Positions 7,938 to 17,116 are shown, numbered from the stretch's first letter. The stretch: DNA of 48,763 nt from Coriobacteriaceae bacterium (GCA_015062635.1 SUUF01000001.1:1-48763); one strand, 5' to 3'. A program made the numbers and translations. The notes: generated by a model not told the origin, from the sequence alone.

Positions 7938-9218
7938 CTATTCCGAAAACTTCGCGAAAAGCGCCTTGTACGGGGCGCTCACCTGCACCTTCATGCGCGT
8001 GCCCTGGGCCGTGTGCTCTTCCTCGATGATGTGGCACTTGCTGTGCGCGAGGCTCGTCACGTCCCCGCGGTCATACGGTATCACCACTTGGAAGATGTAG
8101 CCCGTGTCGGCGGCCGCCTGCTGCACGCATGCGAGCAGCGCATCGATGCCCGTGCCCTCGTTCGCGCTGATGAACAGCCCCTCGGGGTATCGGTAGCGCA
8201 GGCTCTCGAGCTTCGCGGCGTCGAGCAGGTCGATCTTGTTGAACACCACCACGCGCCGGATGTCGGCGGCGTCGATCTGGTTCAAGATCTCGTCCACGGT
8301 CTTCATCTGCTTCTCGAAATCGATATCGGCCGCGTCGACGATATGCAGCACGAGGTCGGCCTCGCGAATCTCGTCAAGCGTGCTCTTGAAGCTCTCCACG
8401 AGCTTGGTCGGGAGCTTCTGGATGAAACCGACCGTGTCGGTGAGCGTGACCTCGCGTCCGTCGGGCAAGCTGAGGCGCTTGCTCTTCGAGTCGAGCGTGG
8501 CGAAGAGCTTGTCGTAGGAAAGCACGCCGGCATCGGTGAGCCGGTTGAGCAGGCTCGACTTGCCCGCATTCGTGTAGCCGGCCAGCGCCACGCGGAAGAT
8601 GCCGCTCTCCTGGCGATTCTGCCGCTGCAACGCGCGGTTCTTCTCGAGCTCCTTCAGCTGGCGGCGGATGCTCGTGATGCGGTCGCGCACGATGCGGCGG
8701 TCGACCTCGAGCTGGCTCTCGCCTTCGCCGAAGCGGCTGCCGACGCCGCCGCCCATGCGGTTGCTCGCCAAGTGCGCCCACATGCCGCGCAGTCGCGGAT
8801 ACAGGTACTCGTTCTGCGCGAGCCGCACCTGCAGGCGGCCTTCCTTCGTCGTGGCATGCAACGCGAAGATGTCGAGGATGAGCGCCGTGCGGTCGATGAC
8901 CTTCACGTCCTTGCCGACGGTCTTCTCGAGGTTCGACTGCTGGCTCGGCGTGAGCTCGTCGTCGAGGATGACGAGGTCGATGCCGTTTGCACGGCACATC
9001 TCGGCAATTTCCTCGGCCTTGCCGCTTCCCACGAAGGTGCGGGGGTTCGGCTTGTCGAGCCGCTGCGTCGTGGTCGCGACGACCTCGGCGCCGGCGGTCT
9101 CGGTCAGGCGCCGCAGCTCCTCGAGCGAGGATTCGAGCGACCAGGACGAATCGGGACGCTCGACGCCCACGAGGAGGGCGCGCTCCTGCTCTTCTTTCGG
9201 GTAATGGAATTCATTCAT
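7938..9218 (-). CDS. hflX: Ribosome-associated GTPase HflX
   Basis: HflX is a GTPase that binds the 50S subunit and splits stalled or heat-stressed 70S ribosomes. In the 426-aa product the N-terminal HflX domain covers residues 1-180, with the glycine-rich GGGVGSRFGEGE at about 156-167. The G domain follows, with GYTNAGKSS (214-222), DTVGF (261-265) and NKID (327-330). ATG 9218 is chosen because the family N-terminus starts there. There is no Shine-Dalgarno, but TACAAT ends 7 nt before the ATG, which suggests a leaderless mRNA. It lies 57 bp downstream of the aminotransferase gene. Confidence 0.95.
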   Translation of the reverse strand: MNEFHYPKEEQERALLVGVERPDSSWSLESSLEELRRLTETAGAEVVATTTQRLDKPNPRTFVGSGKAEEIAEMCRANGIDLVILDDELTPSQQSNLEKTVGKDVKVIDRTALILDIFALHATTKEGRLQVRLAQNEYLYPRLRGMWAHLASNRMGGGVGSRFGEGESQLEVDRRIVRDRITSIRRQLKELEKNRALQRQNRQESGIFRVALAGYTNAGKSSLLNRLTDAGVLSYDKLFATLDSKSKRLSLPDGREVTLTDTVGFIQKLPTKLVESFKSTLDEIREADLVLHIVDAADIDFEKQMKTVDEILNQIDAADIRRVVVFNKIDLLDAAKLESLRYRYPEGLFISANEGTGIDALLACVQQAAADTGYIFQVVIPYDRGDVTSLAHSKCHIIEEEHTAQGTRMKVQVSAPYKALFAKFSE

Positions 9219-9225
9219 GCGCGCT

Positions 9226-9231
9226 ATTGTA
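9226..9231 (-). promoter_or_regulatory. -10 box for a probable leaderless hflX transcript
   Basis: Minus-strand TACAAT is followed by 7 nt and then the hflX ATG, so transcription would begin at or next to the start codon. There is no recognisable -35 and no ribosome-binding site, the usual picture for actinobacterial leaderless genes. Confidence 0.5.
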
Positions 9232-9275
9232 CCGCACTTGCCCAAAGGCGACGTGCGAGCCGAGGCTGCGAACCG

Positions 9276-10439
9276 CTAGCGATGCAACACGCCCCGCATG
9301 CGGACGATGGCCTCTGACAGGCGGTCGTCGGGAACCGTGAGGCTGATGCGGATGAACCCTTCCCCATCGACGCCGTAACCGCTGCCCGGCGTGACCGCGA
9401 CATGCACTTCCTGCAGCAGGTAGTCGGCAAACGCCGCCGAGGTCCAGCCTTCGGGAATGCGCGCCCATACGTAGATCGTCGCCTTCGGCGGCGTGCAGGC
9501 AAGCCCCATCTCGTTGAGCGCGGGCACGACGATGTCGCGTCGACGCTGGTAGCATGCGCATTGTGCGCGCACCGTCGACTGGTCGCTCGAAAGCGCGACC
9601 GCCCCCGCCCGCTGTATGGCCCCGAACACGCCCGTGTCGACGTTGCTCTTCACCGTTGCAAGCGCCTGCACGGCCTGGGCGTTGCCCGCCGCGAACGCGA
9701 TGCGCCAGCCTGTCATGTTGTATCCCTTCGACAGGCTGAAGAACTCGATGCCGACCTCGCGCGCACCGGGGCGTTGCAGCAGCGCCGGCGCGCGGTAGCC
9801 GTCGTAGCAGATGTCGCAGTAGGCGTTGTCATGCGCGAGCAGGATGTCGTTCTCGCGGCAAAACGCGATGGCCTCGTCGAGATACGACTCGGGCGCGCAG
9901 GCGCCGGTCGGGTTGTTCGGATACCCGAGGAACATGATCTTCGCGCGTTGCAGAACCTCGGCGGGCACCTGCGTGAAATCGGCCAGATAGCCGTTGCGTG
10001 CCGTCGTGGGCATCTTCCATACGTCGGCGTTGCGCAAGGTCGCAGCCGCGGAATACGACGGATAGCCGATGCTCGGCGCGAGAACGGCATCGCCCTCGTC
10101 GACGAAGGCGTTGCCCAGGTGCACGAGGCCCTCCTTGCTGCCGATGAGCGCAAGCACCTCGCGTTCGGGGTCGACATCCACGCCGAACCGGGATGCCAGG
10201 TAGCCCGCAGCCGCCTGCCTGAACTCCATCGAGCCGGCATACGACGGGTAATGGTGGAATGCGGGGTCATGCAGGGCGTCGACCATCGCGTCGACGATGA
10301 ATTCCGGCGTGGGGCGGTCGGGGTCGCCGACGGAAAGCGACACGACGTCGATTCCCCGCTCCTCAAGCGCCGCCCTCTTCCGCGAAAGCTCGACGAACAG
10401 ATACGGCTTTGTCTCGAGCAGGCATTTCGATACGCGCAT
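9276..10439 (-). CDS. PLP-dependent aminotransferase, probable LL-diaminopimelate aminotransferase
   Basis: A 387-aa class I/II aminotransferase. PLP-site features are GSKEG (100-104), YPNNPTG (173-179) and SLSKGYNMTGWR (235-246) with Lys238 as the Schiff-base lysine. Family resemblance favours DapL-type enzymes, which make LL-diaminopimelate directly from tetrahydrodipicolinate; alanine- or aspartate-type relatives remain possible. The window also encodes DapA and DapB, the two preceding steps, which supports this role. ATG 10439 has AAGGAAGGA 7 nt upstream; an earlier in-frame start at 10472 lacks one. A minus-strand TACAAT just upstream suggests an additional promoter after miaA. Confidence 0.75.
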   Translation of the reverse strand: MRVSKCLLETKPYLFVELSRKRAALEERGIDVVSLSVGDPDRPTPEFIVDAMVDALHDPAFHHYPSYAGSMEFRQAAAGYLASRFGVDVDPEREVLALIGSKEGLVHLGNAFVDEGDAVLAPSIGYPSYSAAATLRNADVWKMPTTARNGYLADFTQVPAEVLQRAKIMFLGYPNNPTGACAPESYLDEAIAFCRENDILLAHDNAYCDICYDGYRAPALLQRPGAREVGIEFFSLSKGYNMTGWRIAFAAGNAQAVQALATVKSNVDTGVFGAIQRAGAVALSSDQSTVRAQCACYQRRRDIVVPALNEMGLACTPPKATIYVWARIPEGWTSAAFADYLLQEVHVAVTPGSGYGVDGEGFIRISLTVPDDRLSEAIVRMRGVLHR

Positions 10440-10514
10440 GAACGGTTCCTTCCTTGCAAACCCCTTGCGCATTGTATCGCTTGTATGAGGCGGAGAATCT
10501 AACGTTCCGTCAAC

Positions 10515-11456
10515 TTATCGCGCGCAATCGATTTCGCGCAGGGCGGCTTCGAGCAGGCCGTCTCGCGAATTCGCATCGAGCCACCGCACCCGCGAATCGC
10601 CGCGCAGCCAGGAGCGCTGACGCTTCGCATAGCGGCGCGACGCGAGCTTGATGCGCTCGGACGCCTCGGTCATCGTGCAAAGCCCATCGAGCGCATCGAC
10701 GACCTCCTTGTAGCCGATGGCCTGCGGCGCGGTGACCGCTTCGCGCAAGCCCGCATCGAGCAGGCCCCGCACCTCGGCCGCCAGCCCGGCTTCGAACATG
10801 CCGTCGACCCGCTTCTCGATGCGGGCCGCCAGCAGCTCCGGGTCGACGGACAGCGCGAGGTAAACGGCCGGCAACACCTGGGGAATCGTCTGCAGGTTCG
10901 CGTTCTGGCGCGCATATGTCGTGCCTTCCGACAGCAATTCGAAGGCGCGGATGACGCGTTTCGTGTTATTGGGGTGGAGCAACGCCGCCGATTCGGGGTC
11001 TTTCTCGCGCAGCATCTCCCAGAGCGCCTGCGGCCCCACCTTACCGAGCAGCTCCGTGTAGGCATCGCGGACGGAATTTCCCACCTGGTCGCCTTTCGGG
11101 TACTCGTACCCGTCGATGACCCCGCGGATGTAGAGCCCGGTGCCCCCGCAGAGCACGACGCGCTTGCCGCGGGCGTCGATGTCGGCCGCCGCCCGGCGGG
11201 CGTATTCCTGGTACACCGCAACGGAATAGGGTTCGCCTGGATCGACGAGGTCGAGGCCCCAATGCGGAACGAGCCGCTCAGCCGGCGGAACCTTGCCCGT
11301 CCCGATATCCATGCCGCGATACACCTGCATGGAATCGGCGCTGATGATCTCGCCGCCTATCGCGAGCGCCACCTGCTGGGCCAAATCGCTCTTCCCCGAG
11401 GCCGTCGGCCCCGCGATGATGACGATGGGTTGGGAAAGCTGCGGCACGAACGCCAT
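10515..11456 (-). CDS. miaA: tRNA dimethylallyltransferase
   Basis: MiaA adds a dimethylallyl group to N6 of A37 in tRNAs reading UNN codons, making i6A. The 313-aa protein has a P-loop GPTASGKSD at residues 16-24, then the family motifs SADSMQVYRGMDIGT and VPHWGLDLVDP. The start ATG overlaps the miaB stop by one base (TGATG), so translation is probably coupled and the enzyme is co-made with MiaB, which acts next on i6A. Frames reaching further upstream are inside miaB and are not credible starts. Confidence 0.95.
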   Translation of the reverse strand: MAFVPQLSQPIVIIAGPTASGKSDLAQQVALAIGGEIISADSMQVYRGMDIGTGKVPPAERLVPHWGLDLVDPGEPYSVAVYQEYARRAAADIDARGKRVVLCGGTGLYIRGVIDGYEYPKGDQVGNSVRDAYTELLGKVGPQALWEMLREKDPESAALLHPNNTKRVIRAFELLSEGTTYARQNANLQTIPQVLPAVYLALSVDPELLAARIEKRVDGMFEAGLAAEVRGLLDAGLREAVTAPQAIGYKEVVDALDGLCTMTEASERIKLASRRYAKRQRSWLRGDSRVRWLDANSRDGLLEAALREIDCAR

Positions 11457-12823
11457 CAGCGCTCGACCAGGCCCGTATAGTCGGCGCGCAGGAACCACGG
11501 CCGCGCATCGGAAACATGGGCGGAAACGACCGAGCCGACCAACGATGCCGGATCGATATCCGCGGGCAATGCGACGTGGACGTTCTGGTTCTTCGGGCTG
11601 CGCCCCGAAACCGCGCCGGCGTCCTTGCGGTTCACGCTTTCCACCAGCACCTCGATATCGGTATCCTGGTCGCGGCGGTTCGCCTCCCACGCCTTGCATT
11701 CCACGAGGTCGCGCAGGCGGTCGAAACGCTCCTGGATGACCTCGCGCGGCGTGTCGTTCGGAAGCTTGGCGGCCGGCGTGCCCTCGCGCGGGGAATAGAT
11801 GAACGTGAACACCTGCGTGTACCCGACCTCCTTCACGAGGTCGTACGTCGCCTGGAAATCGGCCTCGGTCTCGCCCGGAAAGCCGACGATGATGTCGGTC
11901 GAAAGCGCGATGTCGGGACGGGCCGCGCGCACCTTCTGCACGAGGCCCAGATAATGCTCGGCCGTGTAGCGGCGGTTCATGGCCGCAAGCACCCGGTCGG
12001 AGCCCGATTGCACCGCCAAGTGCAGCGCCGGGGCGACCCGCTCGAGCGACCCGATGCGCTCGATGACCTGGTCGTTGAGATCCTTCGGATGGCTCGTCGC
12101 GAACCGCAGGTACCGCACGCCCGATTCGTGAACCGCATCGAGCACGTCGGCGAAGCGCGCTTCGCCGTACAGGTCGCGTCCATACGAGTTCACGTTCTGG
12201 CCGAGCAGCGTGATCTCCTTGGCGCCCGCGAGCACCAGGCCACGGGCCTCCTTGCGGATATCCTCGAGCGGGCGCGACTTCTCACGGCCGCGCACATAGG
12301 GCACGATGCAATACGAGCAGAAATTATTGCACCCGATGGTGATGGGGAGCCAGGCGCTCCAGTTCTTCTCGCGGTGGCTCGGCAGGCTCGTCGGGAAATC
12401 GAGCGAGGCGTCGAGCACTTCCACCTGGGCCGATTCCTTCTGGATGGCATCGGCGATGAGGCGCGGGAGCGACGCGAGGTTCATCGTGCCGAACACGACG
12501 TCGACGTTGGGCAGCTCGCGGACGAGCGCCTCGCCGTCGCGCTGGCCGATGCAGCCGCCGATGGCCACGTGACGCCGTCCCGTGGGAGACCCCGCGCGCA
12601 CGGGCACGTTCTTCATGGAATTCACCTGACCGCGCAGGCGCACATCTGCCGCCTCGCGCACGCAGCAGGTCATGAACACGACGACGTCGGCTTCCTCGAT
12701 CGTGGAAACCTGCTGCGCGCCGAGCGCCTCGAGCATGCCCACGACCCGTTCCGAATCGTGCTTGTTCATCTGGCATCCGAAGGTATGGATGCAGAAACGC
12801 AGGTCGTTGAAGACTTCGTTCAT
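11456..12823 (-). CDS. miaB: tRNA-2-methylthio-N6-dimethylallyladenosine synthase
   Basis: MiaB is a radical-SAM methylthiotransferase that converts i6A37 to ms2i6A37. Of 455 aa, the N-terminal UPF0004 domain starts FCIHTFGCQMNKHDSE and carries the three auxiliary-cluster cysteines. The radical-SAM motif is CNNFCSYC in the middle, followed by the TIM barrel, and a TRAM domain ends the protein. The context is spoVS-miaB-miaA, a conserved order also seen in Bacillus downstream of rny. The ribosome site is weak (AGGG), and the gene starts 21 bp after the spoVS stop. Confidence 0.95.
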   Translation of the reverse strand: MNEVFNDLRFCIHTFGCQMNKHDSERVVGMLEALGAQQVSTIEEADVVVFMTCCVREAADVRLRGQVNSMKNVPVRAGSPTGRRHVAIGGCIGQRDGEALVRELPNVDVVFGTMNLASLPRLIADAIQKESAQVEVLDASLDFPTSLPSHREKNWSAWLPITIGCNNFCSYCIVPYVRGREKSRPLEDIRKEARGLVLAGAKEITLLGQNVNSYGRDLYGEARFADVLDAVHESGVRYLRFATSHPKDLNDQVIERIGSLERVAPALHLAVQSGSDRVLAAMNRRYTAEHYLGLVQKVRAARPDIALSTDIIVGFPGETEADFQATYDLVKEVGYTQVFTFIYSPREGTPAAKLPNDTPREVIQERFDRLRDLVECKAWEANRRDQDTDIEVLVESVNRKDAGAVSGRSPKNQNVHVALPADIDPASLVGSVVSAHVSDARPWFLRADYTGLVER

Positions 12824-12844
12824 GATTGCCCTACGCGCGCCCGG

Positions 12845-13144
12845 CTATTCGGCCTGCGGCACGACCGGCGTGCGCGGCTCGACCGAAAAGCGGATGGCGG
12901 TGCGGTATTCGCCGTCGATGACGATATCGGCGAACGCGGGAACGCACACGATCTCGATGCCGATGGGAGACAGGAAGCCGCGCGAGATGGCGATGGCCTT
13001 CACCGCCTGGTTCACGGCGCCGGCGCCCACTGCTTGGATATCGACATGCGAGCCGTCCTTGATCATGCCCGCAATGGCACCGGCAACCGATGCCGGCGAG
13101 GAATGGGAGGACACCTTCAGGCATCCGATTGACTGCTTTTCCAT
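12845..13144 (-). CDS. spoVS: Stage V sporulation protein S family protein
   Basis: A 99-aa Alba-like small protein: KVSSHSSPASVAGAIAGMI then QAVGAGAVNQAVKAIAISRG, typical of SpoVS, which in Bacillus affects cortex and coat stages. Similar proteins occur in non-sporulating bacteria, where they are thought to bind nucleic acid. No other sporulation gene is in the window. The C-terminal tail after VEPRTPVV is a little longer than in Bacillus. ATG 13144 fits the conserved N-terminus; AAGGA lies 14 nt upstream, so initiation may be modest. It heads the spoVS-miaB-miaA run with a good promoter in front. Confidence 0.93.
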   Translation of the reverse strand: MEKQSIGCLKVSSHSSPASVAGAIAGMIKDGSHVDIQAVGAGAVNQAVKAIAISRGFLSPIGIEIVCVPAFADIVIDGEYRTAIRFSVEPRTPVVPQAE

Positions 13145-13236
13145 GGTGCTTCTTACGTGTCCTTCTATTGTTCCGTTTGCTCTGCGTGCAGTGGTGCGTC
13201 TCACCTGAGCGTAATCGCGTGTAGTTGCGGCAATGG

Positions 13237-13265
13237 ATTCTAGCAAAGTTCCGGTGAAATGGGAA
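13237..13265 (-). promoter_or_regulatory. Promoter of the spoVS-miaB-miaA run
   Basis: On the minus strand TTCCCA (13260-13265), a 17-nt spacer and an extended -10 TGCTAGAAT (hexamer 13237-13242) lie about 90 nt upstream of the spoVS start. Confidence 0.6.
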
Positions 13266-13325
13266 ATCTCAACACCGAATAGCGGGCTTAGGCGGCATCG
13301 GGCATGCCCGGAAGCCGATTCATCC

Positions 13326-14339
13326 TCATGACGACAGGCGGTCTTTGATGGCGGTCGGTATCGCCATGATGGCGCGGCCGACCTTGAACGTGGTGGAATC
13401 GAGCACCTCGCCCATCGCGGCGGCCGGCCCGATGCCATGCAGGTCGAGCGCGATGCGCTCGCGGCGTTCGAGGGTCTCGCGGAAGGCGGCGACCTCTTCC
13501 ATCCCGATGGTGCGCACGTCCTCGGCCACGAGCTGCCAGGTGTGGTGGATGCGCGCGCAGTACGCATCGCAGAACGCCGCATCGAACTCGTCGGCATGGG
13601 ATTTGATCCACTCCTCCATGCGCATCGACGCCACGAGGTGGCCGCGGATGTTGCGCACGCTGCGCGCGCTCGTCATCGTCGAGTGCGCGCGCATGCGGCG
13701 CTGGTAGAACGTCTCGTTCAGAAACGCCGCGCGTTGCGCAAGCGGAATGCACATCATCGTGAACAGGAGGTCCTCATGGATGATGCCCTCCTCGAAGCGC
13801 AGCCCGGCGCGCTCGATCATCGAGCGGCGCATCAGGAACAGGCAGGCAGACGGCCGAAACGCCCCCGTGCGCTCGAGCTCGACGTAGATATCGGCGCCGG
13901 TGAACACGCCGGGCACATCGGGTCGGTCGTCTTGCGGCTCGGGATTGCTATGCGCGAGCGCCTCGGTCTCGTAAAAGGTCTTGGCCGCGAAGAACAGCAG
14001 GTCGAGCCCTTCGGAATCGGCTTTCGCGACGAGCCGCTCGAGCGTCTCGGGGCGGTAGTAATCGTCGGAATCGAGATTGAGCAGGTAATCGCCCCTTACC
14101 ACCTCGAGCGCGCGGTTGCGGGCAACCGACTGCCCGTTGTCGCCGCTTTCCAGGAAGACGAATCGGGCGTCGCCTCGCACCGTGCGTTTCGCGACCTCGA
14201 TGGAACGGTCGCTCGACCCGCTGTCGACGCATATCGCCTCGAAATCGGCGAAGGTCTGCGCCATCAGCGACTCCAGGCATTCGGCGATGTATTCCTGCAC
14301 GTTGTAGATGGGGATGATGACGCTCACTCGCGGATTCAT
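13326..14339 (-). CDS. Family 2 glycosyltransferase
   Basis: A 337-aa GT-A fold enzyme. The N-terminus RVSVIIPIYNVQEYIAECLES is the standard GT2 opening, CVDSGSSDRS binds the nucleotide, and NLDSDDYYRP holds the DxD metal-binding motif. The C-terminal third is unassigned and has no clear membrane helices. It transfers a sugar from a nucleotide donor, probably in surface glycan synthesis; donor and acceptor cannot be predicted. Its ATG overlaps the stop of the GHKL ATPase gene by 4 bp (ATGA), so the two are translationally coupled. It is an envelope gene placed between rny and spoVS. Confidence 0.88.
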   Translation of the reverse strand: MNPRVSVIIPIYNVQEYIAECLESLMAQTFADFEAICVDSGSSDRSIEVAKRTVRGDARFVFLESGDNGQSVARNRALEVVRGDYLLNLDSDDYYRPETLERLVAKADSEGLDLLFFAAKTFYETEALAHSNPEPQDDRPDVPGVFTGADIYVELERTGAFRPSACLFLMRRSMIERAGLRFEEGIIHEDLLFTMMCIPLAQRAAFLNETFYQRRMRAHSTMTSARSVRNIRGHLVASMRMEEWIKSHADEFDAAFCDAYCARIHHTWQLVAEDVRTIGMEEVAAFRETLERRERIALDLHGIGPAAAMGEVLDSTTFKVGRAIMAIPTAIKDRLSS

Positions 14340-15448
14340 GCCATTCCTCCTTGAACCTCTTCCCCGTCGGCGGCGCCCTGCTGCTCGGCGAACGGGATGA
14401 AGACCCGGATGCCATCGCGCCTGACGGTGATTTCGGGCTGCACCTGCGCATCGAGGTAATAGGCCTCGGCGAGCGGCCCGTATGCCGCGCCGACGCGCTG
14501 CGCGAACGCAACGCGGTCATCGGGCGCGATATGCACCGCCCGGCGTTCTGGACGCCGGGAATGTGCCGCGACGGCGCGTTTGCCGCCCGCGAGCGAGATG
14601 GCGTTCGCAAACGGCTCGAGCGGCGCGATCTCGCCGTCCATCACGCGGCGTGCGCTGCGCGTGGAAAGCTCGAGTCCCAGCTCGTGGGCCGTCTGCGCAA
14701 GTTCCTCGGGCGTCGCGGCAAGCGCCGGCCGCAGGCACACCGGGAATGCGCCCGCATCGGGCGCGAAGGCGCGCTCGACCGCCGAGAGCACGCGGCTGCC
14801 GTACGCGAGCAAGGTCGCGAGCACCTCGGTCGGCGAACCCAGGTACACGGCGCATGAACCGCGTTGCGCCAACGTGAACTCGGTGACGATGCGGTTGATG
14901 TTGCGCGGGCCCCGCATCACCGAGCGTCCGGTCGCGTCGACCACCAGATGCGGAACCGTGCTCTGGTCGGCCTTCTCGGGCAGGTTCCCGGTATCGGCGG
15001 ACACCGCCACCGACGTCCCGAGGCCCTCCCCCGATGCCGCGATTCGATGCTCCGCCGCATTGCAGGCGATGGAATAGAGCGCCATGCCGCGGCCGTGCAC
15101 GCCCCACTGGTCGGCGTGGAAGGTATCGAGCTTGCTCGTGACGCGCGGCTCGAAGACCTTCTGCCACATCTGGGGCGGTATGCCCTCGCCATCGTCGATG
15201 ACCACGATGTTGCGCATGCGCCCATCGCGGTTCGTCGCGATGCATATCATGCGCGCGCCCGCATCGCGCGCATTTCGCAGCAGCTCGAGGACGATATCCT
15301 CGACGCAGCGGATGTCCTGCTGGGCCTGCCGGCGCTCGGCCTCGGACGTCCTCAGGCGAACGAAGCCACCCCCGAGTTCCTCTTCAACCCGGAGGTGGCC
15401 TTCGCCCAATACTTCATCTATGAACCCGTGCAGGCCCGTGTCGCCCAT
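14336..15448 (-). CDS. GHKL-fold ATPase of unknown function
   Basis: A 370-aa protein with a Bergerat (GHKL) ATP-binding site near its N-terminus: N-box ELLRNARDAGA with Asn59, G1 box DDGEGIP (85-91) and G2 box GVHGRGMALYSI (116-127). There is no histidine-kinase dimerisation segment, membrane helix, MutL C-terminal or topoisomerase domain that I recognise. The C-terminal 200 residues match nothing I can name. It starts 9 bp after rny and overlaps the GT2 gene by ATGA, so it is co-transcribed with RNase Y. It could be a Hsp90/MutL-like conformational ATPase. The role is unknown. Confidence 0.8.
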   Translation of the reverse strand: MGDTGLHGFIDEVLGEGHLRVEEELGGGFVRLRTSEAERRQAQQDIRCVEDIVLELLRNARDAGARMICIATNRDGRMRNIVVIDDGEGIPPQMWQKVFEPRVTSKLDTFHADQWGVHGRGMALYSIACNAAEHRIAASGEGLGTSVAVSADTGNLPEKADQSTVPHLVVDATGRSVMRGPRNINRIVTEFTLAQRGSCAVYLGSPTEVLATLLAYGSRVLSAVERAFAPDAGAFPVCLRPALAATPEELAQTAHELGLELSTRSARRVMDGEIAPLEPFANAISLAGGKRAVAAHSRRPERRAVHIAPDDRVAFAQRVGAAYGPLAEAYYLDAQVQPEITVRRDGIRVFIPFAEQQGAADGEEVQGGMA

Positions 15449-15457
15449 GGCGGGGTG

Positions 15458-17050
15458 CTACTTCGCGATGCCGATGGCGCGGCTCTCGCGGATGACGACG
15501 ACCTTCACCTGGCCGGGATACTGCATCTCGCTCTCGATGCGCTTCGCGATGTCGTGCGCGAGCACCGTGGTCTGCGCCTCATCGACGATTTCGGGCACGA
15601 CCATGACGCGCACCTCGCGGCCCGCCTGGATGGCGAACGTGCGGTCGACGCCCTCGTAGCTGTTCGCGATCTCCTCGAGCTTCTCGAGGCGCTTGATATA
15701 GGCGTCGAGCGTCTCTTTGCGGGCACCGGGACGCGCCGCGGAAATGGCGTCGGCCGCCTGCGTGATGACGTCGAGCACCGAATTCGGCTCGATGTCGTTG
15801 TGATGCGCCTCGATGGCGTGGACGATCTCGGGCTTCTCGCCGAAACGGCGCGCAAGGTCGGCGCCGATGACGGCATGGCTTCCGTCCACCTCGTGGGTCA
15901 CGGCCTTTCCGATGTCGTGCAGCAGGCCGGCGCGTTTCGCGGGAATCGGGTCGAGGCCGAGCTCGCTGGCCATGAAGCCGGCGAGATAGGCCACCTCGCG
16001 GGAGTGGTCGAGCACGTTCTGGCCGTATGACGTGCGGTAACGCAGCTTGCCGAGCGTCGTGACGAGCTCGGGATGCAGGTCGTGGATGCCCGTCTCGAAG
16101 CCCGCTTGCTCGCCGGCCTCCTGAACCTGCTTGTCGACGTACTTCGTGGCCTTCTCGAACATCTCCTCGATGCGCGCCGGATGGATGCGCCCATCGGCGA
16201 TGAGGTTCTCCATCGTGATGCGCGCGATCTCGCGGCGAACCGGGTCGAAGCAGCTGATGGTGACGCATTCCGGCGTGTCGTCGATGATGAGGTTCGCGCC
16301 GGTGATCTGCTCGAACGAGCGGATGTTGCGGCCCTCGCGGCCGATGATGCGGCCCTTCAGGTCGTCGCTCGGCAACGCCACGGTGTGCACCGTGTTCTCG
16401 GTGGTGTACTCGCTTGCCAAGCGCTGGATGGCCAGGCTCAGGATCTCGCGGCTCTTCTTGTCGGCCTCGAGCTTCGTGCGGTTCTCGGACTCGCGGATGA
16501 TGGCGGCCGACTCCATCGCGACCTCGCTGCGCAGGTTGTCGAGCAGCTCTTCCTTCGCCTCGTCGGCGGTCATGCCGCTCACCTGCTCGAGGCGCTCGTT
16601 GATCTGCCCGATGCGCTCCTCGGCCTCATCGAGGCGGTCCTCGTAATCGCGCTTGAGGTCGTCGAGCGCACGCTGCTCGCGCTCGAGATCGCGCTCACGC
16701 TTCTCGACCTGCCCCTGCATGCTCGAAAGGCGATGCTCGCGCGAATCGAGGGAATCGCTGCGCTTGTCGAGCGAACGCTCGCGGGCGTTCAGGCTCTTCT
16801 CCTGCTCGCGGGTCTTGTCGAGGCGGGCGGAATTCTCTGCCTCGGCCTTCTCGCGGAGCTTCGTGATCTCGTCTTTCGCCTCGATGAGCTTCTCGCGCTG
16901 CAGGATCTCGGCCTTCTCGCGCGCATCGTTCAACAGGCGCTCCGCCTCGGCGGCGGTGTTCTTAACCGATTGCGCGCCCATCGACCGCGCAACCAGCACG
17001 CCGGCGACAACGCCCAGTATCACGCCGACGACTGCAAATACCCATTCCAT
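15458..17050 (-). CDS. rny: Ribonuclease Y
   Basis: RNase Y is the membrane-anchored endonuclease that starts mRNA decay in many Gram-positive bacteria. In this 530-aa protein residues 3-22 are a transmembrane helix, about 30-200 a long Lys/Glu-rich coiled coil, then a KH domain (GRIIGREGRNIRSFE) and an HD domain with LLHDIGKA (His-Asp near 378-379). The start ATG has TAGGAG 6 nt upstream. The gene has a structured leader with a terminator-like hairpin (17091-17116). PNPase and RNase J, its usual partners in decay, are also in this window. Confidence 0.97.
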   Translation of the reverse strand: MEWVFAVVGVILGVVAGVLVARSMGAQSVKNTAAEAERLLNDAREKAEILQREKLIEAKDEITKLREKAEAENSARLDKTREQEKSLNARERSLDKRSDSLDSREHRLSSMQGQVEKRERDLEREQRALDDLKRDYEDRLDEAEERIGQINERLEQVSGMTADEAKEELLDNLRSEVAMESAAIIRESENRTKLEADKKSREILSLAIQRLASEYTTENTVHTVALPSDDLKGRIIGREGRNIRSFEQITGANLIIDDTPECVTISCFDPVRREIARITMENLIADGRIHPARIEEMFEKATKYVDKQVQEAGEQAGFETGIHDLHPELVTTLGKLRYRTSYGQNVLDHSREVAYLAGFMASELGLDPIPAKRAGLLHDIGKAVTHEVDGSHAVIGADLARRFGEKPEIVHAIEAHHNDIEPNSVLDVITQAADAISAARPGARKETLDAYIKRLEKLEEIANSYEGVDRTFAIQAGREVRVMVVPEIVDEAQTTVLAHDIAKRIESEMQYPGQVKVVVIRESRAIGIAK

Positions 17051-17073
17051 TAATCGCTCCTATGCTGTTCTCG

Positions 17074-17116
17074 GCACGGGTGTCCGTGCATAAAAAATGC
17101 CAGGTGTATCTGGCAT
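17074..17116 (-). promoter_or_regulatory. rny leader: terminator-like hairpin plus a second hairpin
   Basis: On the minus strand ATGCCAG and CTGGCAT (17097-17116) form a 7-bp stem followed directly by TTTTTTA. Downstream of it GCACGG/CCGTGC (17074-17089) forms a second stem, and then comes the rny start. No annotated minus-strand gene lies upstream to be terminated, so it may be an attenuator in the rny leader or the end of a short RNA. Confidence 0.55.

Noticed and set aside
12845..13597. Longer spoVS frame of 250 aa
   Set aside because: The added N-terminal part covers the promoter and the antisense of the GT2 gene; the SpoVS family start is at 13144.
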